A DNA stretch of 55,054 nt from Chloroflexota bacterium (GTDB lineage: Bacteria > Chloroflexota > Anaerolineae > UBA4142). The notes beneath the pieces were generated by a model, which was given only the letters and a program-made list of their open reading frames with translations, was not told where the DNA came from and did not search any database. The DNA is taken from the NCBI GenBank assembly GCA_016219275.1, contig JACRBM010000059.1, positions 1 to 55,054 on the forward strand, written 5' to 3'. Shown one piece after another: positions 1-7,160 of the stretch. Made by a program: the position numbers and the translations under genes. How positions within the stretch are numbered: position 1 is the first letter of the stretch; each line of letters starts with the position of its first letter.

Positions 1-750
1 GAGCGTGGATTGAAACATTGTGACCTCACGTCAGTGATATTAGCCCCACGTCGCTCCTCACATGGGGAGCGTGGATTGAAACATCTGCGCTGGGCGCCAG
101 CGCACCCACGCGCGTGCGTCGCTCCTCACATGGGGAGCGTGGATTGAAACGACGCTTGTGTTTCGTGAGTTCTCGTTTCTCGAGTCGCTCCTCACATGGG
201 GAGCGTGGATTGAAACTGATTAAAAACGGTTTGTCCCATCGCTGGCGAGGGTCGCTCCTCACATGGGGAGCGTGGATTGAAACAACGAATCGTTCGATTG
301 CGGCAAGCTGCTCGTCGGTCGCTCCTCACATGGGGAGCGTGGATTGAAACCGCTGACCGAGCGCGGGGTCAAGGTGGTCGGCTCGTCGCTCCTCACATGG
401 GGAGCGTGGATTGAAACAAGGTCACGTCTGGAGGAACGGCGCTCCAGAATGGTCGCTCCTCACATGGGGAGCGTGGATTGAAACAGCCGGACAAGGTGAA
501 GCCACCGAGCAAGGAACTGTCGCTCCTCACATGGGGAGCGTGGATTGAAACATTTTCCCATCATCTCGGCTAAGGCAATCCCGATGTCGCTCCTCACATG
601 GGGAGCGTGGATTGAAACGCGTACGCGATGGAGCACTTGAACTGGAACGAGAGTCGCTCCTCACATGGGGAGCGTGGATTGAAACGTCACGCGACCGCAA
701 ACGCAAAAGGGCGTCGCGTCGCTCCCTTCACTGGGAGCGTGGATTGAAAG
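1..750 (+). CRISPR. CRISPR array, trailer end, type I-C-like repeat
   Basis: Ten full 33-nt repeats start at 50, 118, 184, 251, 318, 385, 452, 519, 586 and 653. A cut-off repeat occupies 1-16 and a degenerate last repeat occupies 718-750. The repeat begins GTCGCTCCTCACATGG and ends GAGCGTGGATTGAAAC, with GCTCC/GGAGC able to pair; the ATTGAAAC end and overall shape are those of type I-C repeats. The eleven spacers are 32-35 nt long, mostly 34. The last repeat differs in its middle and in its final base, which marks the trailer end, so the leader and any cas genes should lie left of position 1. By eye no spacer matches the prophage in this window. Confidence 0.97.
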
Positions 751-811
751 GTAGTCGTCGGGGTTAAGACATGCGAAAAATCACTTTTCCGAGACGGTCG
801 ATGACTCTCGC

Positions 812-850
812 AAGCGATTCCTGATTTTTCAGAATCGCTTTTTGTTTTTA
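812..850 (+). terminator. Rho-independent terminator after the CRISPR array
   Basis: The stem AAGCGATTCCTGA pairs with TCAGAATCGCTT around a short T loop and is followed by TTTGTTTTT. It probably ends the array transcript and insulates the toxin-antitoxin promoter that follows. Confidence 0.75.
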
Positions 851-857
851 TCGGCTC

Positions 858-886
858 TTGTCATTATGAATTTCCTGGGGTAGAAT
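858..886 (+). promoter_or_regulatory. Promoter of the first MNT/HEPN pair
   Basis: TTGTCA (858-863) and TAGAAT (881-886) are separated by 17 nt. The ATG at 918 lies 31 nt downstream, with AAGGAG at 905-910 as ribosome binding site. Confidence 0.65.
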
Positions 887-917
887 ACAATCAGTGGAAC
901 AGATAAGGAGCGTTGGA

Positions 918-1247
918 ATGATCCGTGAAATTGAGCAACAGCATTCGGCATTGGCCGAGTTGTGCCGCCGATACCGCGTCCGTCAATTACAACTGTTTGG
1001 TTCGGCGGCGACCGGTGCGTTCGTGCCCGCAACGAGCGACCTGGATTTTATCGCTGAGTTCGCTGATACTCGAGCCGTGGATTACCCCGACCGTTATTTC
1101 GATTTTGCGGAAGCGCTCGAAAATCTCTTCAAGCGTCCAGTGGATGTTCTGACCAAGCGCGCGATACGCAATCCCTACTTCCGCGCTGAAGTTGAACGGA
1201 CTGCCCAGGTGATTTATGAAGACGACAGTAAAAAAACGCTTGCTTGA
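918..1247 (+). CDS. mntA: MntA-type minimal nucleotidyltransferase antitoxin
   Basis: A 109-residue protein of the minimal nucleotidyltransferase family. The signature GS (here followed by 11 residues) then DLD is present in FGSAATG...SDLDF near residues 29-46, and a third acidic residue is in PVDVL. In the known MntA/HepT systems such proteins transfer AMP to a Tyr of the HEPN toxin and so neutralise it. The start is ATG 918, with AAGGAG 7 nt upstream; an earlier in-frame start lacks a ribosome site. The gene overlaps the following HEPN gene by 32 nt, the usual antitoxin-toxin order. The family is clear; antitoxin action is inferred from it. Confidence 0.88.
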   Translation: MIREIEQQHSALAELCRRYRVRQLQLFGSAATGAFVPATSDLDFIAEFADTRAVDYPDRYFDFAEALENLFKRPVDVLTKRAIRNPYFRAEVERTAQVIYEDDSKKTLA

Positions 1248-1560
1248 TGCGCTGAACGCCTGTCGCGCCATTCAGTCATTTGTGGTAAACCGCACGTTCG
1301 CCGAGTACGAACAAAACCTCATGGTCCGTTCGGCGGTCGAGCGACAGTTTGAAATCATTGGCGAAGCGCTGAATCAAGCTGAAATCGAAGACTCCGAGTT
1401 GTCCACGTTGATTCCTGAATTGCGCCGAATCGTGGGGATGCGAAATCGGATCATTCACGGCTATGATGCTGTGGATGACGAATTGCTTTGGCAAACGATT
1501 CAAACACATGTACCTCCACTAGCCCAACGTCTTGGACAGTTGTTAGAAACAGACAATTGA
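1216..1560 (+). CDS. hepT: HepT-type HEPN ribonuclease toxin (DUF86)
   Basis: A 114-residue all-helical HEPN protein of the DUF86/HepT type. The catalytic RX4HXY signature is intact as RNRIIHGY near residues 77-84. In characterised pairs the Arg and His carry out RNA cleavage, and the Tyr is the residue modified by MntA. The gene starts inside mntA and is presumably translationally coupled to it. Conservation of the active site suggests a live module rather than a relic. The 129-nt attC-like structure starting about 180 nt downstream raises the possibility that the pair arrived as a gene cassette. Confidence 0.88.
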   Translation: MKTTVKKRLLDALNACRAIQSFVVNRTFAEYEQNLMVRSAVERQFEIIGEALNQAEIEDSELSTLIPELRRIVGMRNRIIHGYDAVDDELLWQTIQTHVPPLAQRLGQLLETDN

Positions 1561-1688
1561 TTCCCGGTCAAGAATCTCTGTCCTAATTGGCATTGGATGC
1601 AAACTACCTGCGTCTCACGAAGCATCGAGCTTGAGCAATCGTCGGTGGTGGTGGTGGCGAACTCGTCTGTATAAACCCCCGTTTGGCA

Positions 1689-1716
1689 TCTTATGCGGAA
1701 ATTCTTCCGCATAAGA
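1689..1716. repeat. 12-bp perfect inverted repeat
   Basis: TCTTATGCGGAA and TTCCGCATAAGA flank ATTC. The stretch 1561-1720 holds no gene I can support. The right arm leads into ATAAGACAT, which recurs in the palindrome at 2026-2052, so both may be recognised by the same protein. Confidence 0.6.
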
Positions 1717-1720
1717 CATA

Positions 1721-1872
1721 GTTCGGGCGGACGCTTCGCGCCGCTCGAACGGGGCGGCGGATTACCATCCGCTGTTCTCGGCGCTGCGCGCCATCGAACA
1801 CGCGGATGCAGCCGACTCGGTCTCGCTCGCTTCGCGGCTCGACCTCGCGGCTGATCCGCCGCCCCGTTAAAC
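1721..1872 (+). other. Integron attC-like folded sequence
   Basis: Two nested foldbacks. GTTCGGGCGG (1721-1730) pairs with CCGCTCGAAC (1741-1750). AACGGGGCGGCGGAT (1748-1762) pairs exactly with ATCCGCCGCCCCGTT (1854-1868) across 91 nt of self-complementary sequence. The right edge reads GTTAAAC, which fits the attC R' core GTTRRRY. The left edge CTCGAAC fits RYYYAAC only partly. Size (about 129 nt) and position behind a toxin-antitoxin pair fit a cassette recombination site, but no integron integrase or neighbouring cassettes are visible, so this stays a hypothesis. Confidence 0.4.
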
Positions 1873-2025
1873 TGACTAATTTGCTAATACTCTACTGTTC
1901 ACTAATCCTAGGTTACCATCAGCTAGAATGATCCCTGCCACTACTTAATGTAACACACCAAATAGGACAAAACTGGGTCATCCTGGGGCGCTTTTACCCC
2001 GAAATCATTGACTTTTGCGCTCCAT

Positions 2026-2052
2026 TGTCTTATTATCGAACAAGATAAGACA
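2026..2052. repeat. Palindromic site, possible recombinase or operator site
   Basis: TGTCTTAT and ATAAGACA form a perfect 8-bp inverted repeat around an 11-nt centre, directly before a degraded ORF. The layout resembles a serine-recombinase core site or an operator. Nothing else in 1873-2025 is recognisable. Confidence 0.4.
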
Positions 2053-2300
2053 TGAAAAAACAAGCCCTTGAGACCGATTTTGAGCGCGGCGCGATCAAAA
2101 CCTGGGACGAGAAGAAAGATCGCTGGCGTGTGATCATGCCCACGCCGGAAATGCTGCGCACCATCAAAAAAATATTTGAATACGCTGCCCAATGGAGGAT
2201 GTGCCTACATCAAACTATATGCCGTTCCTCAACCGCGAACCTGGGAACAGGAAATTTTGAGACGGATTGGGTGCTGTGTTTGGCGTGTGTGGAAGAATAG
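2052..2300 (+). pseudogene. Degraded or frameshifted ORF of unknown function
   Basis: The first 45 or so codons read like a protein (TDFERGAIKTWDEKKDRW...TIKKIFEYAAQ). After about 2190 that frame becomes improbable, while the next frame reads more protein-like (AYIKLYAVPQPRTWEQEI) up to about 2310. This suggests one ancestral gene broken by a frameshift. No ribosome binding site and no recognised family. It lies between the palindrome at 2026 and the element's first promoter, so it may be a remnant of an earlier insertion. Confidence 0.3.
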
Positions 2301-2348
2301 GATAAAAGTAAGGAAATCTTGACTTTTGCCCTATGACCAAATTGGTAC

Positions 2349-2400
2349 TTGACAAAAATCACATTCTTATAGTATTTTAACATTGCACGAACGTTTGTGC
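2349..2400 (+). promoter_or_regulatory. Promoter with palindromic operator at the left of the element
   Basis: TTGACA (2349-2354) is followed 15 nt later by TAGTAT (2370-2375), or 17 nt later by GTATTT. The near-palindrome GCACGAACGTTTGTGC (2385-2400, 14 of 16 positions symmetric) lies on the expected transcription start, where a bound repressor would block initiation. It could be the lysogeny switch of the element. Confidence 0.55.
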
Positions 2401-2442
2401 GGCGGTTTGCTTTTTGCAGAGGGGCAGAAAGCGGGAGGGGGT

Positions 2443-2604
2443 TTGGCGAATGCACTAACCTTTATCCGGACAGTGATCGAAAGCCTTATGAAGATTCCCG
2501 GCTTTGTGGGAACCTTGATTGTCGAAGTTCATATTAACGCGGACCGCAACGACGTGCGCGTAGTACATAAGGTGCTCGGCTCTGGTTTAGAATCTAACAA
2601 GTAA
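2443..2604 (+). CDS. Small protein of unknown function, 53 residues
   Basis: Not recognised. The start is taken as TTG 2443 because GGGAGG lies 5 nt upstream; other in-frame choices (TTG 2383, ATG 2488) lack a good ribosome site. The sequence has a mixed helical start and a C-terminal part IVEVHINADRNDVRVVHKVL that could form a beta hairpin. It sits alone between the promoter-operator at 2349-2400 and a terminator at 2630, so it forms its own transcription unit of about 290 nt. It may be a regulator of the element, or the transcript may act as RNA. Low certainty that it is coding. Confidence 0.4.
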   Translation: MANALTFIRTVIESLMKIPGFVGTLIVEVHINADRNDVRVVHKVLGSGLESNK

Positions 2605-2629
2605 TTTTTTTTCGCCTAGAGCAGGAATG

Positions 2630-2667
2630 CGCGGCGATCTCGTAAGAGATTGTCGCGTTTTTTATTT
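2630..2667 (+). terminator. Rho-independent terminator
   Basis: CGCGGCGATCTC pairs with GAGATTGTCGCG (two G-T pairs) around GTAA and is followed by TTTTTTATTTT. It closes the short unit in front of the structural genes, so those need either read-through or a promoter of their own; none is obvious before 2710. Confidence 0.85.
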
Positions 2668-2709
2668 TGCGCGGGGGCGCGTGAACAAAAGAAAGGAACA
2701 GACAGACAA

Positions 2710-3072
2710 ATGCAAATTCGCGGAATGGTGATGAACGTACGGCCCTGGGATTTCAAGGGACAACAGAACGGCGAGCGCATTAACATGATCTCGCTCGAAC
2801 TGTATGACGAAACAGCGGGCTTGGTACGCGGTGAAATGCGCGATGGTGGTTATCAACCGGAAAAGAAAAGCGATGTCGTCGCTACGGTGACGAGCATCAA
2901 AAAAGCGAAATTCGGCGACGGCGTTGTGATGACGCTCAAGGACGTGCAACCTCTGGCGGGTAGTTTCGCCGGGGCGTCCGGTGATGGGGCGCGCTGGACT
3001 CCTCCGGCTTCGAATGCGCCAACGACTCGACCGCCTGAAGTGACAACCACGACGGCCGATAAAAAGAAATAG
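2710..3072 (+). CDS. Candidate single-stranded DNA-binding protein of the phage
   Basis: A 120-residue protein with an OB-fold-like beta-rich first 85 residues (MQIRGMVMNV...MISLELYDE...VVATVTSIKKAKFGDG VVMTLKD) and a low-complexity Pro/Thr/Ser tail ending TTTTADKKK. In filamentous phages a protein of this kind (gene V function) coats the newly made single strand and switches replication from double-stranded to single-stranded product. Family assignment rests on size, fold pattern and position as first gene of the structural block, not on a diagnostic motif. ATG 2710 is chosen over the upstream start because AAAGGA precedes it. Confidence 0.55.
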   Translation: MQIRGMVMNVRPWDFKGQQNGERINMISLELYDETAGLVRGEMRDGGYQPEKKSDVVATVTSIKKAKFGDGVVMTLKDVQPLAGSFAGASGDGARWTPPASNAPTTRPPEVTTTTADKKK

Positions 3073-3109
3073 GACTGCGCGCCCCCGCGCAAAGTTTAGG
3101 AGTAGGGTA

Positions 3110-3349
3110 ATGGGTGATTTGTGGACGGGTGAGATCGCACAACAATTGTTGTGCATGGCGTCGTCGTCGGGTCTGGTTGGCTCAAACGAGACGTGCACGA
3201 ATTACGGTCTGCCAACGAATATGTTCGCTGACCTGGTTACGTGGGGACCAGTACAATTGACGATTGGAATTACAATCGGCGTGCCGATTGCGGTCTTCGT
3301 CGTCGCGTATTTGGTTCACATTCTCACGAAAGCCACGTCGCACACATGA
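3110..3349 (+). CDS. Small single-span membrane protein of the phage
   Basis: 79 residues. AGGAG stands 9 nt before ATG 3110. The first 45 residues are polar with two Cys (positions 15 and 28), followed by one hydrophobic helix (about residues 48-70, LTIGITIGVPIAVFVVAYLV) and a short His/Lys/Thr end. It looks like a minor coat protein with its Cys-containing N-terminus outside. Its stop overlaps the next start (ATGA), so the two are coupled. Confidence 0.6.
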   Translation: MGDLWTGEIAQQLLCMASSSGLVGSNETCTNYGLPTNMFADLVTWGPVQLTIGITIGVPIAVFVVAYLVHILTKATSHT

Positions 3350-3483
3350 AAGCCTCGGTCCGCATTTCCTTTCGTATCCTGGGAGTAACTATCTCGATGG
3401 GACTCTGGACGCCGGTTAAAATCATGGCTTGGCTGATCGGGCTGGCATTGATCGGTCAAGGTCTGGGATGGTTGCCGCGATGA
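3346..3483 (+). CDS. Small membrane protein of the phage, 45 residues
   Basis: Begins [16 protein letters not shown] and ends [16 protein letters not shown] basic start and a hydrophobic C-terminal half suggest membrane insertion. ATG 3346 overlaps the previous stop and its own stop overlaps the next ATG at 3480, so it is locked into a chain of coupled genes. A minor coat or assembly role is inferred from position only. Confidence 0.55.
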   Translation: MKASVRISFRILGVTISMGLWTPVKIMAWLIGLALIGQGLGWLPR

Positions 3484-4646
3484 AATGGCGACGTGCTTTG
3501 GTCTGCGCGGTCGTGGTTGTGTGGTTATCAGTCACGATGGTGAGCGCGGCAAACGTGGTGGTCAATGGCACGTTTGACGGCGCGACTGGTTGGACAGGGA
3601 CCGGCACAATTAGTTTTTACTCTGGTGCGTCACAATGCCCCAAGGGTCTCGGTAATGAGAACTGCGCCCACTTGAACAACGGGCAATACCTCCAACAGTC
3701 CATTTCTTGGAATGGCGGCACAGGTCAACTTAGATTGCTCGCCCAAGGTTTGGGCGCGTCGTCCTGTATGTGGCTTGGCATCTCTGACCAGGCAGGGGGG
3801 CTGGGTCAACAATTAACGATCAGCTCATCGCCGATGTGGGCGACGTATGATTTTACTGCCGCCGCCGGTACGATTTTGTTCTATTTCAAATCGTGCGGCT
3901 CGCAGACAATTTCGGCGGACGATGCGGATTTGCAAGGCGCAGTTGCAACGGCGACGCCCACGAACACGGCAACCCTGACGAACACGCCAACCGCAACGGC
4001 AACCCCGACGAACACGCCAACGGCAACCAGTTCGCCGACTCCTACGGCAACAAACACCCCGATTCCTACGAACACGTCAACGGGAGTGCCTACGGCGATT
4101 CCCACGAACACGCCAACGTATACCCCGACCTCTGTACCGAGTGCGACAAATGTGCCGGCGGCGACGAACACGCCCACTCTTACGCGGACGCCTCATGCCG
4201 GCATACCCAGTATGATTGATGATAGTCAACTCGTCGGCATCAATGCCGGCACGATTGACAAACAGGTTGCGCGGTGGGTCGGGCAAAATTGGATTTTACT
4301 CCTGGGTGTCATCATGATTGGGCTGTCGTTGTTGGAGGGAGTTTTGGATGCGTCCGCTAAAACGGTCGGGGATACGGTCGTGCGGCACACCCAGAAGATC
4401 ACCGCAAAGGATGGCGGTATCTTGATGGTGACGCGGACAATCAAGGGCAAGGACGGCGAAAAGTATGCCAAAGATCACGCGGGAGAGGATGACGGCGACG
4501 ATGACAACGACGACGACGATGAGAAGGGCGACAAGGGTTATGAACCGCCGCCTTGGATGCGTAAGGGGGGTTCTGGTCAACATGGTGAAGATAGCCCTGG
4601 TGTTGGTGGCGCTGACAAGTCTAATCGTTCTCGGTGGGACACATAA
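3480..4646 (+). CDS. Secreted stalk protein, candidate phage tip/adsorption protein (pIII-like)
   Basis: 388 residues. Residues 1-23 form a signal peptide ([20 protein letters not shown], then VSA). Residues about 24-155 form a beta-rich domain starting [16 protein letters not shown], a pattern seen in carbohydrate-binding modules. Residues about 157-240 are a Thr/Pro/Asn-rich stalk of [10 protein letters not shown] units. One transmembrane helix follows near 271-290 ([17 protein letters not shown]). The C-terminal tail of nearly 100 residues is highly charged, with an acidic DDDNDDDD run. An exported receptor-binding head on a flexible stalk anchored near the C-terminus is the build of filamentous-phage pIII, though no sequence match to pIII is claimed. 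The charged tail is longer than pIII would predict. Confidence 0.6.
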   Translation: MKWRRALVCAVVVVWLSVTMVSAANVVVNGTFDGATGWTGTGTISFYSGASQCPKGLGNENCAHLNNGQYLQQSISWNGGTGQLRLLAQGLGASSCMWLGISDQAGGLGQQLTISSSPMWATYDFTAAAGTILFYFKSCGSQTISADDADLQGAVATATPTNTATLTNTPTATATPTNTPTATSSPTPTATNTPIPTNTSTGVPTAIPTNTPTYTPTSVPSATNVPAATNTPTLTRTPHAGIPSMIDDSQLVGINAGTIDKQVARWVGQNWILLLGVIMIGLSLLEGVLDASAKTVGDTVVRHTQKITAKDGGILMVTRTIKGKDGEKYAKDHAGEDDGDDDNDDDDEKGDKGYEPPPWMRKGGSGQHGEDSPGVGGADKSNRSRWDT

Positions 4647-5523
4647 GGCGAGCGCGTGGATTGATGCGCCGTACAACGGCGGCTTTGACGGTAGCGCAAC
4701 CGGCTGGACTGCGCCCTGGACGCCGGGGGATCCGGATTGCGGGTACGATAGTTCGGTAGGATACGGCGCGGCTGGCTCGATGCGGTTCGATTACACAACG
4801 GGCAACGCGTGCGTCTATGATAGTCTGGCCGTTCACGCGACGCAAACCTGGTCTTTGCGGGTAATGAGTCGGAGCACAGCGACCGAAGTTTGCGGCTTGC
4901 TGATCGAGTTGATTTTGGTCTCGAATCCGAACACGGTTACCACGATGTGGACGGGCGGCTACACTCAAGCGAATCTCTGGTTTCAGACCGATTTCTCGAA
5001 CTTGCCGGCTGGCGATCACTATATCCGGTTGCATCCCAGTATCGTAGATGTGTGCACGGTTTACATTGATGACGTGCAGGCGATCGGCACAACCGGGTCA
5101 ACGCCGTCGGGCACGCCAACACCGGGGGCAACGGCAACTCCTGGACCAACGTCAACCCCTGGTCCGACGCCTCTACCTGGGGCTACGGTGATTTCGGGGA
5201 ACGCCGCACGCTCGGCGGTGTCCCTGGGAACGCCGGTACCGTATTTCAATCCGAGTACGTTTGAAAATCCAATGATTCCGGTCAACCTGAACGGGAACAC
5301 CAACCCACAGGTGGCGGTCGTGGGCATGTCCAACCGTTCGATGTCGGCGTGTCTGCCGTCTCAAGTGACCCAGGTCTTCTCGGATGTGGAACTGTGTTTG
5401 AGCATTCCGCTCGTATCGGTAGATGAACTCTCGTTTGCCGGGTTTGATCTCATTCCGTCGCTTTCGATTGCCTCGAGCGTGCTCTTGTTCGTGTTTCTGG
5501 TTACGCGTTTGCGGAGTCGGTAG
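4582..5523 (+). CDS. Second secreted stalk protein with a similar head domain
   Basis: 313 residues. ATG 4582 is chosen because AAGGGGGG lies about 10 nt upstream and a signal peptide follows at once ([19 protein letters not shown]). The head starts [12 protein letters not shown], closely echoing the [12 protein letters not shown] of the gene before, so the two heads look like paralogues. A short Pro/Thr/Gly stalk ([20 protein letters not shown]) is followed by a second globular part with Cys residues and a C-terminal helix ([19 protein letters not shown]) that would anchor it. The gene starts inside the end of the previous one (65-nt overlap). Probably another virion-tip or adsorption protein. 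Confidence 0.6.
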   Translation: MVKIALVLVALTSLIVLGGTHKASAWIDAPYNGGFDGSATGWTAPWTPGDPDCGYDSSVGYGAAGSMRFDYTTGNACVYDSLAVHATQTWSLRVMSRSTATEVCGLLIELILVSNPNTVTTMWTGGYTQANLWFQTDFSNLPAGDHYIRLHPSIVDVCTVYIDDVQAIGTTGSTPSGTPTPGATATPGPTSTPGPTPLPGATVISGNAARSAVSLGTPVPYFNPSTFENPMIPVNLNGNTNPQVAVVGMSNRSMSACLPSQVTQVFSDVELCLSIPLVSVDELSFAGFDLIPSLSIASSVLLFVFLVTRLRSR

Positions 5524-5534
5524 GAGTTTGCATC

Positions 5535-5636
5535 ATGTTTACGATGACGTATCTCTCGGCATTGGGGATTGTCTTGTTGTCGGTGTGTCTGGGTTGGTAC
5601 TTGCACAAGTACTACGGTTTCATTGGGGAGAAATAG
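5535..5636 (+). CDS. Phage membrane miniprotein, 33 residues
   Basis: One hydrophobic helix (MTYLSALGIVLLSVCLGWYL) with a short basic and aromatic end HKYYGFIGEK. GGAG stands 9 nt before ATG 5535. It sits between the tip-like genes and the Zot-like gene, the usual place for minor coat proteins of 30-35 residues (pVII/pIX size class). Confidence 0.6.
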   Translation: MFTMTYLSALGIVLLSVCLGWYLHKYYGFIGEK

Positions 5637-5637
5637 A

Positions 5638-5748
5638 ATGCTCATTTTCGGCGACGTGGATACCTGGGTGTTGATGCTCGGCATCCTCATTCTGCTGTGC
5701 CTCTACTGGGTGATCAAATTCATCACGAGTATTTTCACCGGTGGTTAA
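5638..5748 (+). CDS. Phage membrane miniprotein, 36 residues
   Basis: A central helix LMLGILILLCLYWVIKFI follows an acidic start (MLIFGDVDT). GGGGAG before ATG 5638 comes from the last codons of the previous gene, and its stop overlaps the start of the Zot-like gene. Size and charge pattern fit a minor coat protein of the pVII/pIX class. Confidence 0.6.
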   Translation: MLIFGDVDTWVLMLGILILLCLYWVIKFITSIFTGG

Positions 5749-6379
5749 AGCGGGGTTTGATTTCATCAGCGGCGGTGACTTTATCGAGAACTTTATCATT
5801 TGGCGTTTGCTCGCTCTCGAAGGTCGCCTGGGCGGCGGCAAGACCCTGCTGAGTGTCGCGCTCGCGCGGTGGCTCTATGAGCAAGGACTCGTGCGCGGCG
5901 TGTTCGCCAACTTTCCGATTGACGAGGATTTTATCCCGTATGTGCCGTCCTGCGTCAACACGGTGGTTATCCTGGACGAGGGTTGGAGTTTCGCCGATGC
6001 GCGGGCAAGCGCCAAAGGGTATCGGGGCTACGGCGCATTCTTTCGCAAACTGGGTAGCTATTTCATCAGTCCCAGTGTTTACAAGGTCGATCGGCGCATG
6101 CGCCCAGTGTCGTGCGCGCGGCGGCTCGATCTCTGGTTGTTCAAGCTGTGGCTGTACGATTGGCTCGACGTCTCCAATATGAAAGGGTGGTTTCTGTTTC
6201 GGGGCTATGAGACGCTTTTCAACAAGTACGATCACCGCTTTATCCCGGCGGACGATGGCGGTATTCTCGAAGTGCTGACCGAAGAAGTCAAGGCAATTTC
6301 GGGATCCCGACGCATCTTTACCTTGCGGGCACGTGCGGAATCAACTCAATTGCCCTATGCAGACCCCATGATGAAATGA
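5741..6379 (+). CDS. zot: Zot-type phage assembly ATPase, ATPase domain only
   Basis: 212 residues. Walker A is GRLGGGKT at residues 28-35; Walker B is VVILDE at 75-80, followed by GWSFADARA. The stretch GVFANFPI and the C-terminal FFRKLG...RPVSCARRLDLW match the layout of Zot/pI proteins, the inner-membrane motors that drive extrusion of filamentous phages. Such proteins are usually 350-450 residues with a transmembrane helix and an outer domain. Here the protein stops after the ATPase and no helix is present; the next gene supplies a membrane anchor and outer part. The start is GTG 5741, overlapping the preceding stop. This is the strongest single marker of an inovirus-like element. Confidence 0.85.
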   Translation: MVKAGFDFISGGDFIENFIIWRLLALEGRLGGGKTLLSVALARWLYEQGLVRGVFANFPIDEDFIPYVPSCVNTVVILDEGWSFADARASAKGYRGYGAFFRKLGSYFISPSVYKVDRRMRPVSCARRLDLWLFKLWLYDWLDVSNMKGWFLFRGYETLFNKYDHRFIPADDGGILEVLTEEVKAISGSRRIFTLRARAESTQLPYADPMMK

Positions 6380-6380
6380 C

Positions 6381-7160
6381 ATGAATACTCAAACTGATTC
6401 TCCGGCCGCGCCGGAAAAATTGCAAACGCGTCCGGAAAAACGTTTTGAAGGGCGGCGTAAGTTCATTGGGCTGTTCGTCATTGGGATTGTGCTCGTCGGC
6501 TTGTGGTTTATTTTGAAAGCCTTTTCCAATCCGATGGGCGGCATCTCGGAGATCGGCAAGCCGGCCACCCCGATTCCCTCGCCGATTCGCGCGACGATCA
6601 CGGTGCGCTCGATTGCGGCTCCGGCAACGCCGGTGGTAACGCCCACGAGCACGGTGCGCCCTGGGTCGGCGGTGCAGACAATCGGCACCGGTGTCAATCC
6701 GAGTACGGGTAATTTGACCTGCTGGGCGAATCAAGATGTTGCGCTCGACGACAAGTTGATTATTCCGCGCGACGCCATGTTGCGCGTCGGCGGCTGGACG
6801 GCGGCACGGGGCGGTATGGTCGAGGTCCAAGGGCAATGGGTCAATGAGTCGGCTGTCCGTTGTACCGGCGATGTGCGCGTATACGAGCGTCCGTTCGTGA
6901 TGGTCCCGACAAAAGCACGATCGAGCGCGTCGGGGGCAACGTCGAATGAGACGACGCGGATTGTCTACGTGCCGATCACGGCGACGCCGGGGGTGGTGAC
7001 GCCGGCGGCAACGCCAACCCCTTCCAATGGCATGTGGTTTGACGGTGCGGGTTGCTGGCGGGTCAACGTGGATTACGTCCGGGAAATCTGGGTCAACGGC
7101 AAAGGTGTGTCGAACGGAACGTACTGCGCCGTCAACGATATTCGCATCGTGGCAAAATGA
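6381..7160 (+). CDS. Single-span membrane protein with large outer domain, probable partner of the Zot-like ATPase
   Basis: 259 residues beginning one base after the Zot-like stop. A polar cytoplasmic segment rich in Lys/Arg (residues 1-27) is followed by one helix (FIGLFVIGIVLVGLWFILKA, about 28-47). Outside are two Thr/Pro linkers and two similar Cys-containing modules: TCWANQDVAL...AVRCTG near 110-165, and GCWRVNVDYV...YCAVND near the end. The topology equals the second half of a normal pI/Zot protein, so the motor appears split in two genes. The second linker reads RIVYVPITATPGVVTP, which resembles a host lipoprotein stalk encoded at 54060-54803. Confidence 0.55.
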   Translation: MNTQTDSPAAPEKLQTRPEKRFEGRRKFIGLFVIGIVLVGLWFILKAFSNPMGGISEIGKPATPIPSPIRATITVRSIAAPATPVVTPTSTVRPGSAVQTIGTGVNPSTGNLTCWANQDVALDDKLIIPRDAMLRVGGWTAARGGMVEVQGQWVNESAVRCTGDVRVYERPFVMVPTKARSSASGATSNETTRIVYVPITATPGVVTPAATPTPSNGMWFDGAGCWRVNVDYVREIWVNGKGVSNGTYCAVNDIRIVAK

